NCBI RefSeq assembly: GCF_016595215.1
Contig: NZ_JAENHK010000010.1
Span: 558,001 to 622,000 of the forward strand
Direction of reading: 5' to 3'
Source: Chryseobacterium paridis
GTDB lineage: Bacteria > Bacteroidota > Bacteroidia > Flavobacteriales > Weeksellaceae
DNA length: 64,000 nt
Positions within the stretch are counted from its first letter, which is position 1, and every line of letters begins with the position of its first letter. A program made the translations under genes and the position numbers. The notes beneath the pieces were generated by a model. That model was not told the origin of the DNA and did no database searches. It saw only the letters and a list, made by a program, of their open reading frames with translations. Below, one piece after another: positions 16,931 to 27,072 of this stretch.

Positions 16931-18850
16931 TTATATAGCTGCTTCTTTTTTAAAATAATTGACGAAATCTTCCATCTTCATTACGCCAAGATCTCCTTCT
17001 CCACGTCTTCTTACAGAAATTGTTCCTTCGTTTTCTTCATTCTCACCCACTACAAGCATGAAAGGAATCTTCTTCATTTCAGCATCGCGGATCTTTCTTC
17101 CTGTCTTCTCATTTCTATCATCAATCAGACCGCTAATATCGTGATTTTCCAAAAATTGTGAAACTTTTTTTGAATAATCTACATATTTTTCACTTATCGG
17201 TAGAATTATAAACTGATCAGGGCTCAACCATAATGGGAAATCACCTGCAGTATTTTCTAATAAAATGGCGATAAAACGCTCCATAGAACCGAATGGCGCT
17301 CTGTGGATCATTACCGGTCTGTGCTTTTCATTGTCGTTTCCGATATAATGAAGATCAAATCTTTCTGGTAAATTATAATCCACCTGGATGGTTCCTAGTT
17401 GCCATTTTCTTCCTAAGGCATCTTTAACCATGAAATCCAGTTTAGGACCATAAAATGCGGCTTCACCGTATTCAATTACTGTTTTTAATCCTTTTTTCTC
17501 TGCTGCACTGATGATCGCGTTTTCCGCTTTCTCCCAGTTCTCATCAGAGCCGATATATTTTTGTTTGTTTTCAGGATCTCTTAAAGAAACCTGAGTTACA
17601 AAATCTTCAAATCCTAATGATTTAAAAACATACAACGTTAAATCGATTACTTTCTCGAATTCTTCTAAAAGCTGATCCGGAGTACAGAATAAGTGAGCAT
17701 CATCCTGAGTAAATCCACGTACTCTTGTTAGTCCATGAAGTTCTCCACTTTGCTCATATCTGTACACAGTTCCGAATTCTGCATATCTTTTTGGAAGATC
17801 TCTATAACTCCATTGCGAAGTCTTATAGATTTCACAGTGGTGAGGGCAGTTCATAGGTTTCAATAAAAACTCTTCACCTTCATTGGGTGTTTTTATTGGC
17901 TGAAAACTGTCTGCACCATATTTATCCCAGTGTCCTGAAGTTACATACAGTTCTTTTGAACCGATGTGAGGGGACATTACAAACTCATAACCTCCTTTTT
18001 TCTGAGCATCACTTAGGAAGTTTTCTAATTTTCTTCTTAATGCAGTACCTTTTGGAAGCCATAATGGAAGTCCGGCACCCACTTTTTCAGAGAATGCAAA
18101 AATTCCTAATTCCTTCCCAAGCTTTCTATGATCTCTTCTTTTTGCTTCTTCTAATCTTTCAAGATATTCAGTAAGTTCTTTCTGTTTAGGGAAAGAGATA
18201 CCATATACTCTTGTTAACTGAGGATTTTTTTCATCACCTCTCCAGTATGCTCCGGCTGCATTCAATATTTTTACAGCTTTTACAATTCCTGTATTCGGAA
18301 TATGTCCTCCACGACATAAGTCTGTGAAGTTATCATGAGTTACAAAAGTAATTTCTCCATCATTAAGATTAGAGATCAATTCTACTTTGTATGGATTATC
18401 TGCATATGTTTTTAAAGCCTCTTCTTTGGAAACAGGGTATAATGAGAAAGTAGAACCTTTTTTTGCATTTTCCAATACTTTCTTTTCAATCTTCTCAAAA
18501 TCCTTTTCAGATAAACTCTCGTCTCCAAAATCTACGTCATAATAAAATCCATTTTCTATGGCAGGGCCGATAGTAAGTTTAGCATCAGGATAAAATTCTA
18601 AGATCGCCTGCGCCAGAAGGTGGGCAGAAGAATGCCAAAAAGCTTTCTTTCCAAGATCATCATTCCATGTCAATAATTGTACCGTAGAATCCGTCGTTAT
18701 AGGTGTGGTAATCTCTACTTGTTTGCCGTTAACAATTGCGGAAATGGTATTTCTAGCCAATCCTTCGCTTATAGATTTTGCCACATCTAGAGAAGTTACT
18801 TCTCCCTCGAATTCTTTGACACTATTGTCTGGAAGTGTAATTTTTATCAT
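16931..18850 (-). CDS. thrS: threonyl-tRNA synthetase
   Basis: It charges tRNA-Thr. The 639-aa protein has the full class II layout. An N-terminal TGS domain (about 1-60) is followed by the editing domain with the HxxxH motif (H73, H77) and [10 protein letters not shown]. The catalytic core has zinc ligands in [17 protein letters not shown] and [13 protein letters not shown], and the anticodon domain lies at the C-terminus. It is the first gene of a thrS-infC transcript. Confidence 0.98.
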   Translation of the reverse strand: MIKITLPDNSVKEFEGEVTSLDVAKSISEGLARNTISAIVNGKQVEITTPITTDSTVQLLTWNDDLGKKAFWHSSAHLLAQAILEFYPDAKLTIGPAIENGFYYDVDFGDESLSEKDFEKIEKKVLENAKKGSTFSLYPVSKEEALKTYADNPYKVELISNLNDGEITFVTHDNFTDLCRGGHIPNTGIVKAVKILNAAGAYWRGDEKNPQLTRVYGISFPKQKELTEYLERLEEAKRRDHRKLGKELGIFAFSEKVGAGLPLWLPKGTALRRKLENFLSDAQKKGGYEFVMSPHIGSKELYVTSGHWDKYGADSFQPIKTPNEGEEFLLKPMNCPHHCEIYKTSQWSYRDLPKRYAEFGTVYRYEQSGELHGLTRVRGFTQDDAHLFCTPDQLLEEFEKVIDLTLYVFKSLGFEDFVTQVSLRDPENKQKYIGSDENWEKAENAIISAAEKKGLKTVIEYGEAAFYGPKLDFMVKDALGRKWQLGTIQVDYNLPERFDLHYIGNDNEKHRPVMIHRAPFGSMERFIAILLENTAGDFPLWLSPDQFIILPISEKYVDYSKKVSQFLENHDISGLIDDRNEKTGRKIRDAEMKKIPFMLVVGENEENEGTISVRRRGEGDLGVMKMEDFVNYFKKEAAI

Positions 18851-18874
18851 TGTTTACTATGAAATTTTAAGATG

Positions 18875-18882
18875 CAAAAATA
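18875..18882 (-). promoter_or_regulatory. thrS promoter -7 box (TATTTTTG)
   Basis: A perfect TAnnTTTG on the minus strand, 25 nt upstream of thrS. Confidence 0.5.
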
Positions 18883-18913
18883 CGCATTTTTTATTTAAAA
18901 TAGTATATTAACG

Positions 18914-18921
18914 TATATTTG
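18914..18921 (+). promoter_or_regulatory. -7 box upstream of the M19 dipeptidase (TATATTTG)
   Basis: A perfect TAnnTTTG. Transcription near 18928 would include a 25-codon frame (18944-19021) and then the dipeptidase gene. Confidence 0.5.
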
Positions 18922-18943
18922 AATAAAGAAATAATTCAAATTA

Positions 18944-19021
18944 ATGAAAAACATATTAAGGATTTTATTTGTTTTATTTTTCATGATCCCTTTTTATCAA
19001 AAGAAGACTTCTTTATTTTAA
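18944..19021 (+). CDS. possible 25-aa hydrophobic peptide
   Basis: ATG at 18944 opens a 25-codon frame (MKNILRILFVLFFMIPFY, then QKKTSLF). It looks like a lone signal peptide or small membrane peptide and lies inside the presumed 5' leader of the dipeptidase gene. AT-rich DNA often gives such frames by chance, so the call is weak. It could be a remnant of a lost secreted protein. Confidence 0.2.
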   Translation: MKNILRILFVLFFMIPFYQKKTSLF

Positions 19022-19055
19022 ATAATATTCATTAAAAAAAATTAAAAATTAGCTC

Positions 19056-20024
19056 ATGAATAAGTTCAATATCGATTTGCATTGCGATCTGCTTTATTAT
19101 TTACTGCGACCTGGTGCAAAGACTGATGATAAACAATTAGGTTGTTCCCTCCCTTATTTAAAAGAGGGAAATGTGAAGCTCCAGGTTATGGCTATTTATA
19201 CTGCCACTGAAAAGAACAGTATAAATGAAGGTCTAAAACAAAGTGAGTTATTTAAAGGATTATTAAACACTGATGATTTCTTTCTGTTTGACACACAGAA
19301 TAAAAAGGACATGGATGATCCAAACAGGGTAGGAGTGCTTGCTTCTATAGAAAATGCTTCGTCATTTTGTGAAGAGGATTCTCATTTGGATGCTGGCTTT
19401 AAAAATCTGGAAACCATTATTGATAATGTTGAGAAAGTTTTTTATATAGGAATTACCCATCATACTGAAAACCGTTTTGGGGGTGGAAATAATTCTGAAG
19501 CAGGGTTGAAAGATGATGGAAAGGTTTTAATCGATTATCTTTCAGACAAGAGAATTGCCATTGACTTTTCGCACACAAGCGATCAACTGGCTTATGGAAT
19601 CCTTAATTATATCGATCAAAAGAATTACAAAATCCCTATTCTGGCTAGTCATTCCAACTATCGGAGTATTTATGAGAAAAACAGAAATCTTCCTGACGAA
19701 CTTGCGAAGGAGATTATTAAAAGAAAAGGTTTAATAGGACTTAATTTTATAAGGAACTGTGTAGATGAAAAAAATCCAGAGAAGTTATATGAGCATATTC
19801 AATATGGATTGGATTTAGGAGCAGAGGATGCTATTGCCTATGGTGCAGATTTCTATTACTGCAAAGATTATCCTGATAAATCACGCTTACCTATTTTCTT
19901 TGAGGGATATGATGATGCGTCAGCGTTTAATTCCATTAACAGTAGATTTGAAAAGGATTTTTCGGTTGATATTATGGAGAAGATCAGCCATAAAAACGCA
20001 TTGGATTTTATAAATAGATTATAG
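19056..20024 (+). CDS. M19-family (renal/membrane-type) dipeptidase
   Basis: A 322-aa zinc dipeptidase of the amidohydrolase superfamily. Conserved motifs are DLHCD (residues 7-11, metal ligands H9 and D11), IENAS with the bridging glutamate, GITHHTENRFGGG, SHS in ILASHSNYR, and YGADF. No signal peptide is visible, so it probably acts in the cytoplasm on dipeptides, possibly including D-residue-containing ones. It is monocistronic, ending at a strong bidirectional terminator. Confidence 0.88.
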   Translation: MNKFNIDLHCDLLYYLLRPGAKTDDKQLGCSLPYLKEGNVKLQVMAIYTATEKNSINEGLKQSELFKGLLNTDDFFLFDTQNKKDMDDPNRVGVLASIENASSFCEEDSHLDAGFKNLETIIDNVEKVFYIGITHHTENRFGGGNNSEAGLKDDGKVLIDYLSDKRIAIDFSHTSDQLAYGILNYIDQKNYKIPILASHSNYRSIYEKNRNLPDELAKEIIKRKGLIGLNFIRNCVDEKNPEKLYEHIQYGLDLGAEDAIAYGADFYYCKDYPDKSRLPIFFEGYDDASAFNSINSRFEKDFSVDIMEKISHKNALDFINRL

Positions 20025-20033
20025 AATAATAAG

Positions 20034-20062
20034 AAGGTGGCTGAGGCTCTCGAAGCCACCTT
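20034..20062. terminator. bidirectional terminator, dipeptidase / helical protein
   Basis: AAGGTGGCT (20034-20042) pairs with AGCCACCTT (20054-20062), and a second inner pairing (TGAGGCTCTCGA) is possible. It lies between convergent genes. Confidence 0.75.
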
Positions 20063-20068
20063 TTGTCA

Positions 20069-21613
20069 TTATTTCAGTCTTTTGTACTTCACCTTTTTCT
20101 TGATAATTTCGATGACGTCCACATGTTGAACCTTCGACTGTATCCAGCCATGGATATCAATATAAAATAATGATCTTCTGTAATATTCATTGTTTTCGTA
20201 TTGTTCAAGTTTTTGATCGAATGCTTCAAATGCTTTTTGCCTTTCATCCAATACCAGATTGTTCAGGTTTTTAAAGAACTCAATACTTTCAAAATGAAAC
20301 TCTTCCGGCTTTTTCATTTTCATTGCAAATTTTAATGTAGCCTTTATAAAATCATCATAATCTTCATCATTTCCGGACTCATGCTTTGACATCAGGATCA
20401 GAATCCTTGTATGAAATAGCAGATCTTCCTGTACATTTCCTTTAGATTCAATGATCTTCATAGAATAGCGCATGGATTCGTTATATTTTTTGCTTCCGAA
20501 AAACATCGCTGCCATTTTAAGATATAAGATCATAAAATGATGCTCATCGATTTTGTCTCTAAGCTTTTCCATCTTCATTTCTATTTCAGGAATAAGCTTA
20601 GTACCACTGAAAAACTCTCCTTTTACAAAATGAATATTCATTAAAGTATTAGAGTAGGTAAGGAATATAAGTGCTTGTAAATTTTCATTTTGGGCAAAAC
20701 TAGGTGAATAAACAGTTTTATTAAAAATTTCAAATTGGTTCTCTAAAATATCAATATTGCCATAGAGAAAAAGAATCTTTAATAAGTAGGTATTTCCTTT
20801 AATATACCAGACAGGATGACTAAAGATCATTTCAGGTTTCTGATGAAATAATTCTACCCATTGATAAGCATATTTCAAGGTATATTTATAATCCTGCAAA
20901 AGCTGATTCTTCCAGACATGAGCTTTGTAATACCATAATTTTTCGGTAAAATTAAGTTTAGAGGGTTGTATATTTTTAATCTGGGAATTAAAAATTTCTA
21001 ATACTTCTTCCCGGTCCACATCGTTTTTGACATATCCATGCGTAAGCATTTCGCTGTATAATTTCAGTGAGAGGTTAGATAATTCTGTGGTGTATTGATT
21101 TTGCTTGCTAATGGCTTTAGATTCATTGATCAGTTCTTCGGCTCTACCATCTATACTTCGGGTGATGAACTGGGATTCTATTACTTTTTCAAGATCGATA
21201 ATTTCTGATGCAATACTTTTTTCATCTAATTCTAATGCCGACTGTTTGGTTTTATCTAATATCTTTAATGCCTGCTTATAAAGTCCTTTCTGATAGAGGA
21301 TATTGGCAAAATCCAATTGCTCACGAAGCTGAATCCTATAATTCTGATGACTTGGGTTCATCCGGAGACTTACCAAAATCTGTTTATAAAGGTGGGCTTT
21401 AAGATTCGAGAGCTGCTGTTTAGTAGAAATCTTTTTCTCTATAATAATGGACTCATTATATTCATTCATTTTATCGAGTTCTGAAAAAAGCAACAGAAAT
21501 TTAGCATCTACATTAATTCCCAAACGATTAACGTAAAGTTTAAACTGTCTCTTTTCAGAAGTTGTTAATGATTTAATGAGTACAAATAAGAAGTCTTTCT
21601 GCAATTCTGCCAT
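20069..21613 (-). CDS. conserved Bacteroidota helical protein of unknown function
   Basis: A 514-aa protein that is almost entirely alpha-helical by its heptad-like hydrophobic pattern, with repeated units of about 35-40 residues suggestive of TPR-type repeats. It starts MAELQKDFLFVLIKSLTTSEKRQ. The SEKRQFKLYV segment and ANILYQKGLYKQALKILDK look like protein-interaction helices. There is no signal peptide, transmembrane span or catalytic motif. It is divergent from the leucine operon, 146 bp away. I do not recognise a function; a cytoplasmic scaffold or adaptor role is a guess. Confidence 0.75.
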   Translation of the reverse strand: MAELQKDFLFVLIKSLTTSEKRQFKLYVNRLGINVDAKFLLLFSELDKMNEYNESIIIEKKISTKQQLSNLKAHLYKQILVSLRMNPSHQNYRIQLREQLDFANILYQKGLYKQALKILDKTKQSALELDEKSIASEIIDLEKVIESQFITRSIDGRAEELINESKAISKQNQYTTELSNLSLKLYSEMLTHGYVKNDVDREEVLEIFNSQIKNIQPSKLNFTEKLWYYKAHVWKNQLLQDYKYTLKYAYQWVELFHQKPEMIFSHPVWYIKGNTYLLKILFLYGNIDILENQFEIFNKTVYSPSFAQNENLQALIFLTYSNTLMNIHFVKGEFFSGTKLIPEIEMKMEKLRDKIDEHHFMILYLKMAAMFFGSKKYNESMRYSMKIIESKGNVQEDLLFHTRILILMSKHESGNDEDYDDFIKATLKFAMKMKKPEEFHFESIEFFKNLNNLVLDERQKAFEAFDQKLEQYENNEYYRRSLFYIDIHGWIQSKVQHVDVIEIIKKKVKYKRLK

Positions 21614-21725
21614 TGTAAAATTTAATAATTTAAATATTTGAATGTCAAACTATTACGCTTGTGTTTTTATTATTTGAGTATTGTAATTTTTATAGAAATT
21701 AAAAATAAAAAAAATATGCAAGTCT

Positions 21726-21733
21726 TAGTTTTG
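21726..21733 (+). promoter_or_regulatory. leuACDB promoter -7 box (TAGTTTTG)
   Basis: A perfect TAnnTTTG 26 nt upstream of leuA. The leader would be only about 20 nt long, too short for an attenuator, so control by a leader peptide is not expected here. Confidence 0.55.
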
Positions 21734-21759
21734 AGTCAAAATTAAGTAAAAACTTCATT

Positions 21760-22923
21760 ATGAATTCCGAAAAAATTGAAATTTTTGATACTACATTACG
21801 CGATGGTGAACAGGTTCCCGGATGTAAGCTGAATACAGAACAAAAATTAATTATAGCCGAAAGGCTTGATAAGCTAGGGATTGACGTAATTGAAGCCGGT
21901 TTTCCGGTATCAAGTCCGGGAGATTTTCATTCTGTTTCTGAAATTTCAAAACTGGTGAAAAATGCAAAAGTGTGTGGATTGACAAGGGCAAATAAAAAAG
22001 ATATAGAAATTGCTGCAGAGGCATTGAAATATGCAAAAAGACCAAGAATCCATACAGGGATAGGAACTTCAGATTCTCACATTAAATATAAATTCAATTC
22101 TACCAGGGAAGATATTATTGAAAGAGCAATAGATGCCGTAAAATACGCCAAAAGTTTTGTAGAAGATGTAGAATTTTATGCAGAAGATGCAGGAAGAACG
22201 GACAATGAGTTTTTAGCAAGAGTGTGTGAAGCAGTTATTAAAGCAGGAGCTACAGTTCTAAACATACCTGATACCACTGGATATTGTTTACCTGAGGAAT
22301 ATGGACAAAAGATTAAGTATTTAAAGGAAAATGTAAGAGGAATTGAGAAAGCTATTTTATCGTGCCACTGCCACAATGATCTGGGATTGGCAACTGCAAA
22401 TTCTATTGCGGGAGCTATTAATGGGGCAAGACAAATAGAGTGTACAATAAATGGATTGGGGGAAAGAGCAGGAAATACGGCATTGGAAGAAGTCGTCATG
22501 ATTTTACGCCAACATAAAGATCTTAATTTACATACCAATGTTAATTCTAAAATGCTGAATACAATGAGTTCTCTGGTCTCAGATCTAATGGGAATGCCGG
22601 TTCAGCCGAATAAAGCAATCATTGGTGCTAATGCTTTTGCTCATAGTTCAGGGATCCATCAGGATGGTGTTATTAAAAACAGAGAAACCTATGAAATTAT
22701 GAATCCTGAAGATGTTGGAGTCAATGAATCTTCAATCATTCTTACGGCCAGAAGTGGTCGTTCAGCTCTTGCTTATCGTTTCAAGCACATAGGATTTGAT
22801 GTTACTAAAAACGAACTTGATTTTTTATATGGAGAATTTTTAAAAGTAGCAGACGGTAAAAAAGAAGTAGATAACGATGACCTTACACTCATGATGACGG
22901 CATTAACCAGAAAAATAAGCTAA
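21760..22923 (+). CDS. leuA: 2-isopropylmalate synthase, short form without regulatory domain
   Basis: It condenses acetyl-CoA with 2-oxoisovalerate, the first step of leucine synthesis. The TIM barrel has [12 protein letters not shown] (residues 9-20) and the metal-binding [10 protein letters not shown]. At 387 aa it ends soon after the subdomain region ([20 protein letters not shown]). It lacks the roughly 120-residue C-terminal LeuA allosteric domain of E. coli-type enzymes (about 520 aa). Leucine feedback through that domain is therefore not expected. A homocitrate or citramalate synthase role is less likely, given leuC, leuD and leuB downstream. Confidence 0.92.
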   Translation: MNSEKIEIFDTTLRDGEQVPGCKLNTEQKLIIAERLDKLGIDVIEAGFPVSSPGDFHSVSEISKLVKNAKVCGLTRANKKDIEIAAEALKYAKRPRIHTGIGTSDSHIKYKFNSTREDIIERAIDAVKYAKSFVEDVEFYAEDAGRTDNEFLARVCEAVIKAGATVLNIPDTTGYCLPEEYGQKIKYLKENVRGIEKAILSCHCHNDLGLATANSIAGAINGARQIECTINGLGERAGNTALEEVVMILRQHKDLNLHTNVNSKMLNTMSSLVSDLMGMPVQPNKAIIGANAFAHSSGIHQDGVIKNRETYEIMNPEDVGVNESSIILTARSGRSALAYRFKHIGFDVTKNELDFLYGEFLKVADGKKEVDNDDLTLMMTALTRKIS

Positions 22924-22958
22924 GGATCATCCATTTTCTAAAAAAAATCAAACTAAAA

Positions 22959-24344
22959 ATGAACAATAATAAAACACTTTTTGATAAGGTTTGGGATGCT
23001 CATGTTGTGGAGACTATTCCTGATGGACCGCAAATTATCTATATCGATAAACATCTGATTCATGAAGTAACAAGCCCACAGGCTTTTGCTGAACTGGAAT
23101 CCAGAAACCTTGAAATATTCAGGCCAAATCAAATTGTTGCAACTGCAGATCACAATGTTCCAACATTAAGTCAGGAGTTGCCAATCCGCGATGAATCATC
23201 AAGAAATCAGGTTGAGCAATTGACCGCAAATTGCAAGAAAAATAATATTGAACTATATGGTTTAGGTCACCATTATCAAGGGATTGTCCACATCATAGCT
23301 CCGGAATTAGGGGTTACACAACCTGGAATGAGCATTGTTTGCGGAGATAGCCATACTTCTACCCATGGTGCTTTTGGAACAATAGCCTTTGGAATTGGTA
23401 CAAGTCAGGTGGCACAGGTTTTTGCGAGTCAGTGTCTCTTGCTTAATAAGCCTAAATCAATGAGGATTACCGTAAATGGAAAACTTCAGAACAATGTTCA
23501 ACCAAAGGATGTTATTCTTTATATCATTTCAAAAGTGGGAACCAATGGAGGAACAGGGTATTTCTGTGAATATGCAGGATCTGTTTTTGAAGAAATGTCC
23601 ATGGAAGGAAGGATGACCGTTTGTAATATGAGCATTGAAATGGGAGCCAGAGGAGGAATGATAGCACCTGACGAAACTACTTTTGAATATGTAAAAGGAA
23701 AACCTTTTGCTCCAAAAGGAGAAGAATGGGAAGAAAAACTGGCGTATTGGAAAACTCTTCCAACTGACGAAGATGCTGTTTTTGATGCCGAATTTACATT
23801 CGATGCCTCAGAAATAAGACCGATGATTACGTATGGAACCAATCCGGGAATGGGAATCCCATTAGATGATGTAATTCCTGTACCTCAAAATGAATCAGAA
23901 GAAAAGGCATTGCAGTATATGGGCTTGAAAGCCGGGCAGTCTCCTTCTGATATTGAAGTAAATTATGTATTTATAGGGAGCTGTACCAATGCAAGAATCG
24001 AAGATTTTCGTTCTGCAGCACAATATATTAAGGGAAAGAATAAATCACAAAACGTTAAGGCGTTAATTGTTCCCGGTTCTCAGCTAGTTGTAAAACAAAT
24101 TTATGAAGAAGGATTGGATAAGATTTTTAATGAAGCAGGATTTCAGATCAGACAGCCGGGATGTTCAGCTTGTCTTGCAATGAATGACGACAAGATCCCT
24201 GAAGGCGAATATTGCGTTTCAACTTCGAATAGAAATTTTGAAGGAAGACAAGGTCAGGGTTCAAGGACTATTCTAGCAAGTCCTCTGACAGCCGCCAAAG
24301 TAGCGGTAGAAGGGCGGATTACGGTCTTTGAAAATTTGAATTAA
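22959..24344 (+). CDS. leuC: 3-isopropylmalate dehydratase, large subunit
   Basis: An aconitase-family [4Fe-4S] hydro-lyase that isomerises 2-isopropylmalate to 3-isopropylmalate with LeuD. The 461-aa length is typical. Cluster cysteines sit in GSCTNARIEDFR and PGCSACLAMNDD; SHTSTHGAFGT and SNRNFEGRQG are substrate-loop motifs. It starts 35 nt after leuA. Downstream, before leuD, there is an intrinsic-terminator-like hairpin. Confidence 0.97.
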   Translation: MNNNKTLFDKVWDAHVVETIPDGPQIIYIDKHLIHEVTSPQAFAELESRNLEIFRPNQIVATADHNVPTLSQELPIRDESSRNQVEQLTANCKKNNIELYGLGHHYQGIVHIIAPELGVTQPGMSIVCGDSHTSTHGAFGTIAFGIGTSQVAQVFASQCLLLNKPKSMRITVNGKLQNNVQPKDVILYIISKVGTNGGTGYFCEYAGSVFEEMSMEGRMTVCNMSIEMGARGGMIAPDETTFEYVKGKPFAPKGEEWEEKLAYWKTLPTDEDAVFDAEFTFDASEIRPMITYGTNPGMGIPLDDVIPVPQNESEEKALQYMGLKAGQSPSDIEVNYVFIGSCTNARIEDFRSAAQYIKGKNKSQNVKALIVPGSQLVVKQIYEEGLDKIFNEAGFQIRQPGCSACLAMNDDKIPEGEYCVSTSNRNFEGRQGQGSRTILASPLTAAKVAVEGRITVFENLN

Positions 24345-24385
24345 AAATAAAGACATAAAATACAAATAGGGGATGTTAAAGATTG

Positions 24386-24432
24386 CTGCTTTTGTAAGGA
24401 CTGAATCATCATACTCTCAAAAGCAGTTTTTT
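24386..24432 (+). terminator. intrinsic-terminator-like hairpin between leuC and leuD
   Basis: CTGCTTTTG (24386-24394) pairs with CAAAAGCAG (24418-24426) around a 23-nt loop, followed directly by six T. It would cut leuD-leuB expression relative to leuA-leuC unless overridden. The loop is longer than in the other terminators of this window. Confidence 0.6.
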
Positions 24433-24480
24433 AAAATCCATAAAATTAAAAATCATCTTTCATTTAGAATATTTTAAACA

Positions 24481-25080
24481 ATGCAAAAGCTAACTATTAT
24501 AAAATCCAGTGCAATTCCGTTGCCTGTGGAAAATATAGATACTGATCAGATCATTCCTGCCAGGTTTCTGAAAAGTATAGACAAAAAAGGATTTGGAAAT
24601 AATCTGTTCAGAGATTGGAGATATGATGTTCATACTGATCAACCCAACGCTGATTTTATATTGAATAAACCTCAATACAGTGGTGAAATTTTAGTGGCAG
24701 GCAATAATTTCGGATGTGGAAGTAGCCGTGAGCATGCTGCATGGTCTCTAACTGATTATGGTTTCAAAGTGATTGTATCAAGCTATTTTGCAGATATCTT
24801 CAAGGGTAATGCTTTAAATAATGGACTTCTGCCTGTAAAAGTCTCTGAAGAGCTTTTAAAAGAGATTTTAGCTGATATCACAGAAAATCCTGAAAAGGAA
24901 ATTACAATTGATGTAGAGAAACAGACCATCAGCTTCGAAGGTAAAACTGAACATTTTGAACTGGATTCTTACAAAAAGATTTGTCTTATTAATGGATATG
25001 ATGATATTGATTTCCTGATAAGCAAAAAAGACGCAATAAAAGAATTTGAATTAAAAACACAAAAGGTATATGAGCAATAA
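24481..25080 (+). CDS. leuD: 3-isopropylmalate dehydratase, small subunit
   Basis: The 199-aa swivel-domain partner of Leu[16 protein letters not shown] near the N-terminus and [14 protein letters not shown] are the family signatures for substrate binding. It follows leuC after a 136-nt gap containing a terminator-like hairpin and overlaps leuB by 11 bp. It must therefore be transcribed either by read-through or from a promoter I could not identify in the gap. Confidence 0.97.
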   Translation: MQKLTIIKSSAIPLPVENIDTDQIIPARFLKSIDKKGFGNNLFRDWRYDVHTDQPNADFILNKPQYSGEILVAGNNFGCGSSREHAAWSLTDYGFKVIVSSYFADIFKGNALNNGLLPVKVSEELLKEILADITENPEKEITIDVEKQTISFEGKTEHFELDSYKKICLINGYDDIDFLISKKDAIKEFELKTQKVYEQ

Positions 25081-26194
25081 TTATTTCAAAATAGCAGTGC
25101 TTCCTGGGGATGGAATTGGTCCTGAGGTAGTTAATGAAAGTGTGAAAATTTTAAAGGTAATTGGAGAAGTTTTTCATTATAATTTCCAATTTATGTATGG
25201 ATTAATGGGGGCTGAAGCTATTTATCAGACAGGTGATCCTCTACCGGAAAGTACTTTGAAAATCTGTAAAGATTCTGATGCTGTTCTTTTTGGAGCTATT
25301 GGAGATCCATCGTTTGATGATAATCCTGACGCAAAGGTAAGACCTGAACAGGGATTACTGAAACTTCGAAAGGAATTGGGCTTGTTTGCCAATATCAGAC
25401 CCTTGAAAACGTATTCATCACTTATAGAAAAGAGTCCTTTAAAGAAGGATATCATAGAAGGTACAGATATTCAGATATTCAGAGAATTGGTAAGTGGGAT
25501 TTATTTTGGTGAAAAATTTACAGATGAAGAAGGAGCTTACGCTTATGATGTATGTAAATACAGCAGGGAAGATATTGTACCTATCGTTCATATGGCTTTT
25601 CAGGAAGCGCAAAAACGGAAAAAGAAAGTAACACTTATTGATAAAGCGAATGTCCTTGATACTTCCAGATTATGGAGAAAGATCTGTAAAGAAGTAGCAG
25701 AGGAATATCCGGATGTTCAGTTGGATTTTATGTTTGTAGATAACGCCGCTATGCAGCTCATTCTTAATCCGAAACAGTTTGATGTTATTGTAACAGAGAA
25801 TATGTTTGGGGATATTATTTCTGATGAAGCTAGTGTAATCGGAGGGTCTATTGGTTTGCTTCCTTCAGCATCAATCGGTAATACCAATGCATTATTCGAA
25901 CCTATTCATGGATCATATCCGCAGGCAAAAGGAAAAGGAATTGCCAATCCGATTGCCTCCATATTGAGTACAGCAATGATGTTGGATCATTTACAACTGG
26001 AACAGGCCGCCAATAAGTTGAGAGAATCTGTGGAATATGCTATTGAGAATAAGTATGTAACTGTTGATCTCAATGCTGATCAACCTTATTCTACGAGTGA
26101 AGTAGGGGGATTTATTGCTGACTATATTAAGTTTTCCGAGAAGTCATATTATAATTTTGAGAATATCAAGATCGGAAAATCTACGATCGTATAA
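25070..26194 (+). CDS. leuB: 3-isopropylmalate dehydrogenase
   Basis: An NAD-dependent oxidative decarboxylase giving 2-oxoisocaproate, the leucine precursor. It has 374 aa. [12 protein letters not shown] (residues 10-21) binds the cofactor region, [21 protein letters not shown] the substrate, and [19 protein letters not shown] the metal and [17 protein letters not shown] is also conserved. It overlaps leuD by 11 bp and ends the operon before a bidirectional terminator. A later aminotransferase (ilvE) is not in the window. Confidence 0.97.
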   Translation: MSNNYFKIAVLPGDGIGPEVVNESVKILKVIGEVFHYNFQFMYGLMGAEAIYQTGDPLPESTLKICKDSDAVLFGAIGDPSFDDNPDAKVRPEQGLLKLRKELGLFANIRPLKTYSSLIEKSPLKKDIIEGTDIQIFRELVSGIYFGEKFTDEEGAYAYDVCKYSREDIVPIVHMAFQEAQKRKKKVTLIDKANVLDTSRLWRKICKEVAEEYPDVQLDFMFVDNAAMQLILNPKQFDVIVTENMFGDIISDEASVIGGSIGLLPSASIGNTNALFEPIHGSYPQAKGKGIANPIASILSTAMMLDHLQLEQAANKLRESVEYAIENKYVTVDLNADQPYSTSEVGGFIADYIKFSEKSYYNFENIKIGKSTIV

Positions 26195-26225
26195 CCCAGA
26201 GTTTGATTTTATTTTTTTTATATTG

Positions 26226-26257
26226 AAATAGCCTGCTTCTTTTGAGGCAGGCTATTT
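26226..26257. terminator. bidirectional terminator after leuB
   Basis: AAATAGCCTGC (26226-26236) pairs with GCAGGCTATTT (26247-26257) between convergent genes. Confidence 0.8.
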
Positions 26258-26265
26258 ATATTTTA

Positions 26266-26451
26266 CTATTTAGTATTATCGGTTTTTCCCGTTTTATTTT
26301 TAGAGGCTTTTTCAATATCCTCTTTATCAATATCCGGTGGATTGGTTTTCTTAGATGATGCAGGAATATCAGGAAAGTCCTGATTTTGTTTTTTCGACTC
26401 TGCAGCGTTTGTAGATTCCTTCTTTTTGGAGTTGTCTTTTGAATTCTTCAT
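26266..26451 (-). CDS. small lysine-rich, probably disordered protein
   Basis: A 61-aa frame 12 nt downstream of the DUF4230 gene. It is built almost wholly from K, N, S, D, E, P and T, with no hydrophobic core, so it is probably unstructured. PDIPASSKK and PDIDKEDIEKASK may be short linear motifs. Its position at the end of a tightly packed operon and before a terminator supports a real gene. I do not recognise a function. Confidence 0.5.
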   Translation of the reverse strand: MKNSKDNSKKKESTNAAESKKQNQDFPDIPASSKKTNPPDIDKEDIEKASKNKTGKTDNTK

Positions 26452-26463
26452 AGCTTTAAATTT

Positions 26464-27069
26464 TTAAAGGCCTACAATATTTAGTTGACCTGTTTTGTCA
26501 TCTATAGTATAATTCAAAGCCTTTGCCAAAACAAAAATATTATTAAGATTTTCCATTAATTGTTTACGGCCTTCATTTCTCAATCTATTTTCATCAATCG
26601 CTTTTATAGCCGTTTCTTTTGCTTTCTGGGTAACATTTCTGATGTCCTTTTCAGAAATTCTGTTAAAGAAAGAATCATCCAATGACTGGATTTCCACACT
26701 TGGTGTAATTCTGATATCAGCGCTGGGCAATTCACGAATGATCAGCTTTTTGTTGATAGAATCCACCTCAATCTTCATTTTATTAAGGTCATAAGAAACC
26801 TGAGCATTGGTTTTGGTATACGTAATAATACTATTACTGGAAACTTCATTTCCCAATACCTCATAACCCATCTTTGTTTTCTGCATGCTGGAAATGTTTT
26901 GTTCCAGAACGACCATTTTATTCATTTTGGAAATCTGATTCGTCAGAATATAATAATCTGATTTTTCTGTCTTTCCACCTAAATTAAAGCATGATTTAAG
27001 ACCAAAAAACAGGAATAACATTACAATGATTCCTGCTACAAATGATAATATAAGTTTATTATTTTTCAA
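26464..27069 (-). CDS. DUF4230 family membrane-anchored protein
   Basis: A 201-aa protein with one N-terminal transmembrane helix (about residues 6-24) and an extracytoplasmic domain of the DUF4230 type. Typical features are the LEQNISSMQKTKMGY segment, strands ending VSYDLNKMKIEVDSINKKLIIRELP, and a helical C-terminal half (AIDENRLRNEGRKQLMENL). The function of the family is unknown. It lies three bases after a thioredoxin-like gene, in an apparent four-gene minus-strand operon. Confidence 0.75.
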   Translation of the reverse strand: MKNNKLILSFVAGIIVMLFLFFGLKSCFNLGGKTEKSDYYILTNQISKMNKMVVLEQNISSMQKTKMGYEVLGNEVSSNSIITYTKTNAQVSYDLNKMKIEVDSINKKLIIRELPSADIRITPSVEIQSLDDSFFNRISEKDIRNVTQKAKETAIKAIDENRLRNEGRKQLMENLNNIFVLAKALNYTIDDKTGQLNIVGL

Positions 27070-27072
27070 TAT

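Noticed and set aside
21734..21759. Leader-peptide attenuator before leuA
   Set aside because: The leader is about 20 nt and has no frame or hairpin.
24373..24477. 34-codon frame between leuC and leuD
   Set aside because: It runs straight through the terminator stem, has no recognisable features, and few leucine codons for a leader peptide. The hairpin explains the sequence better.
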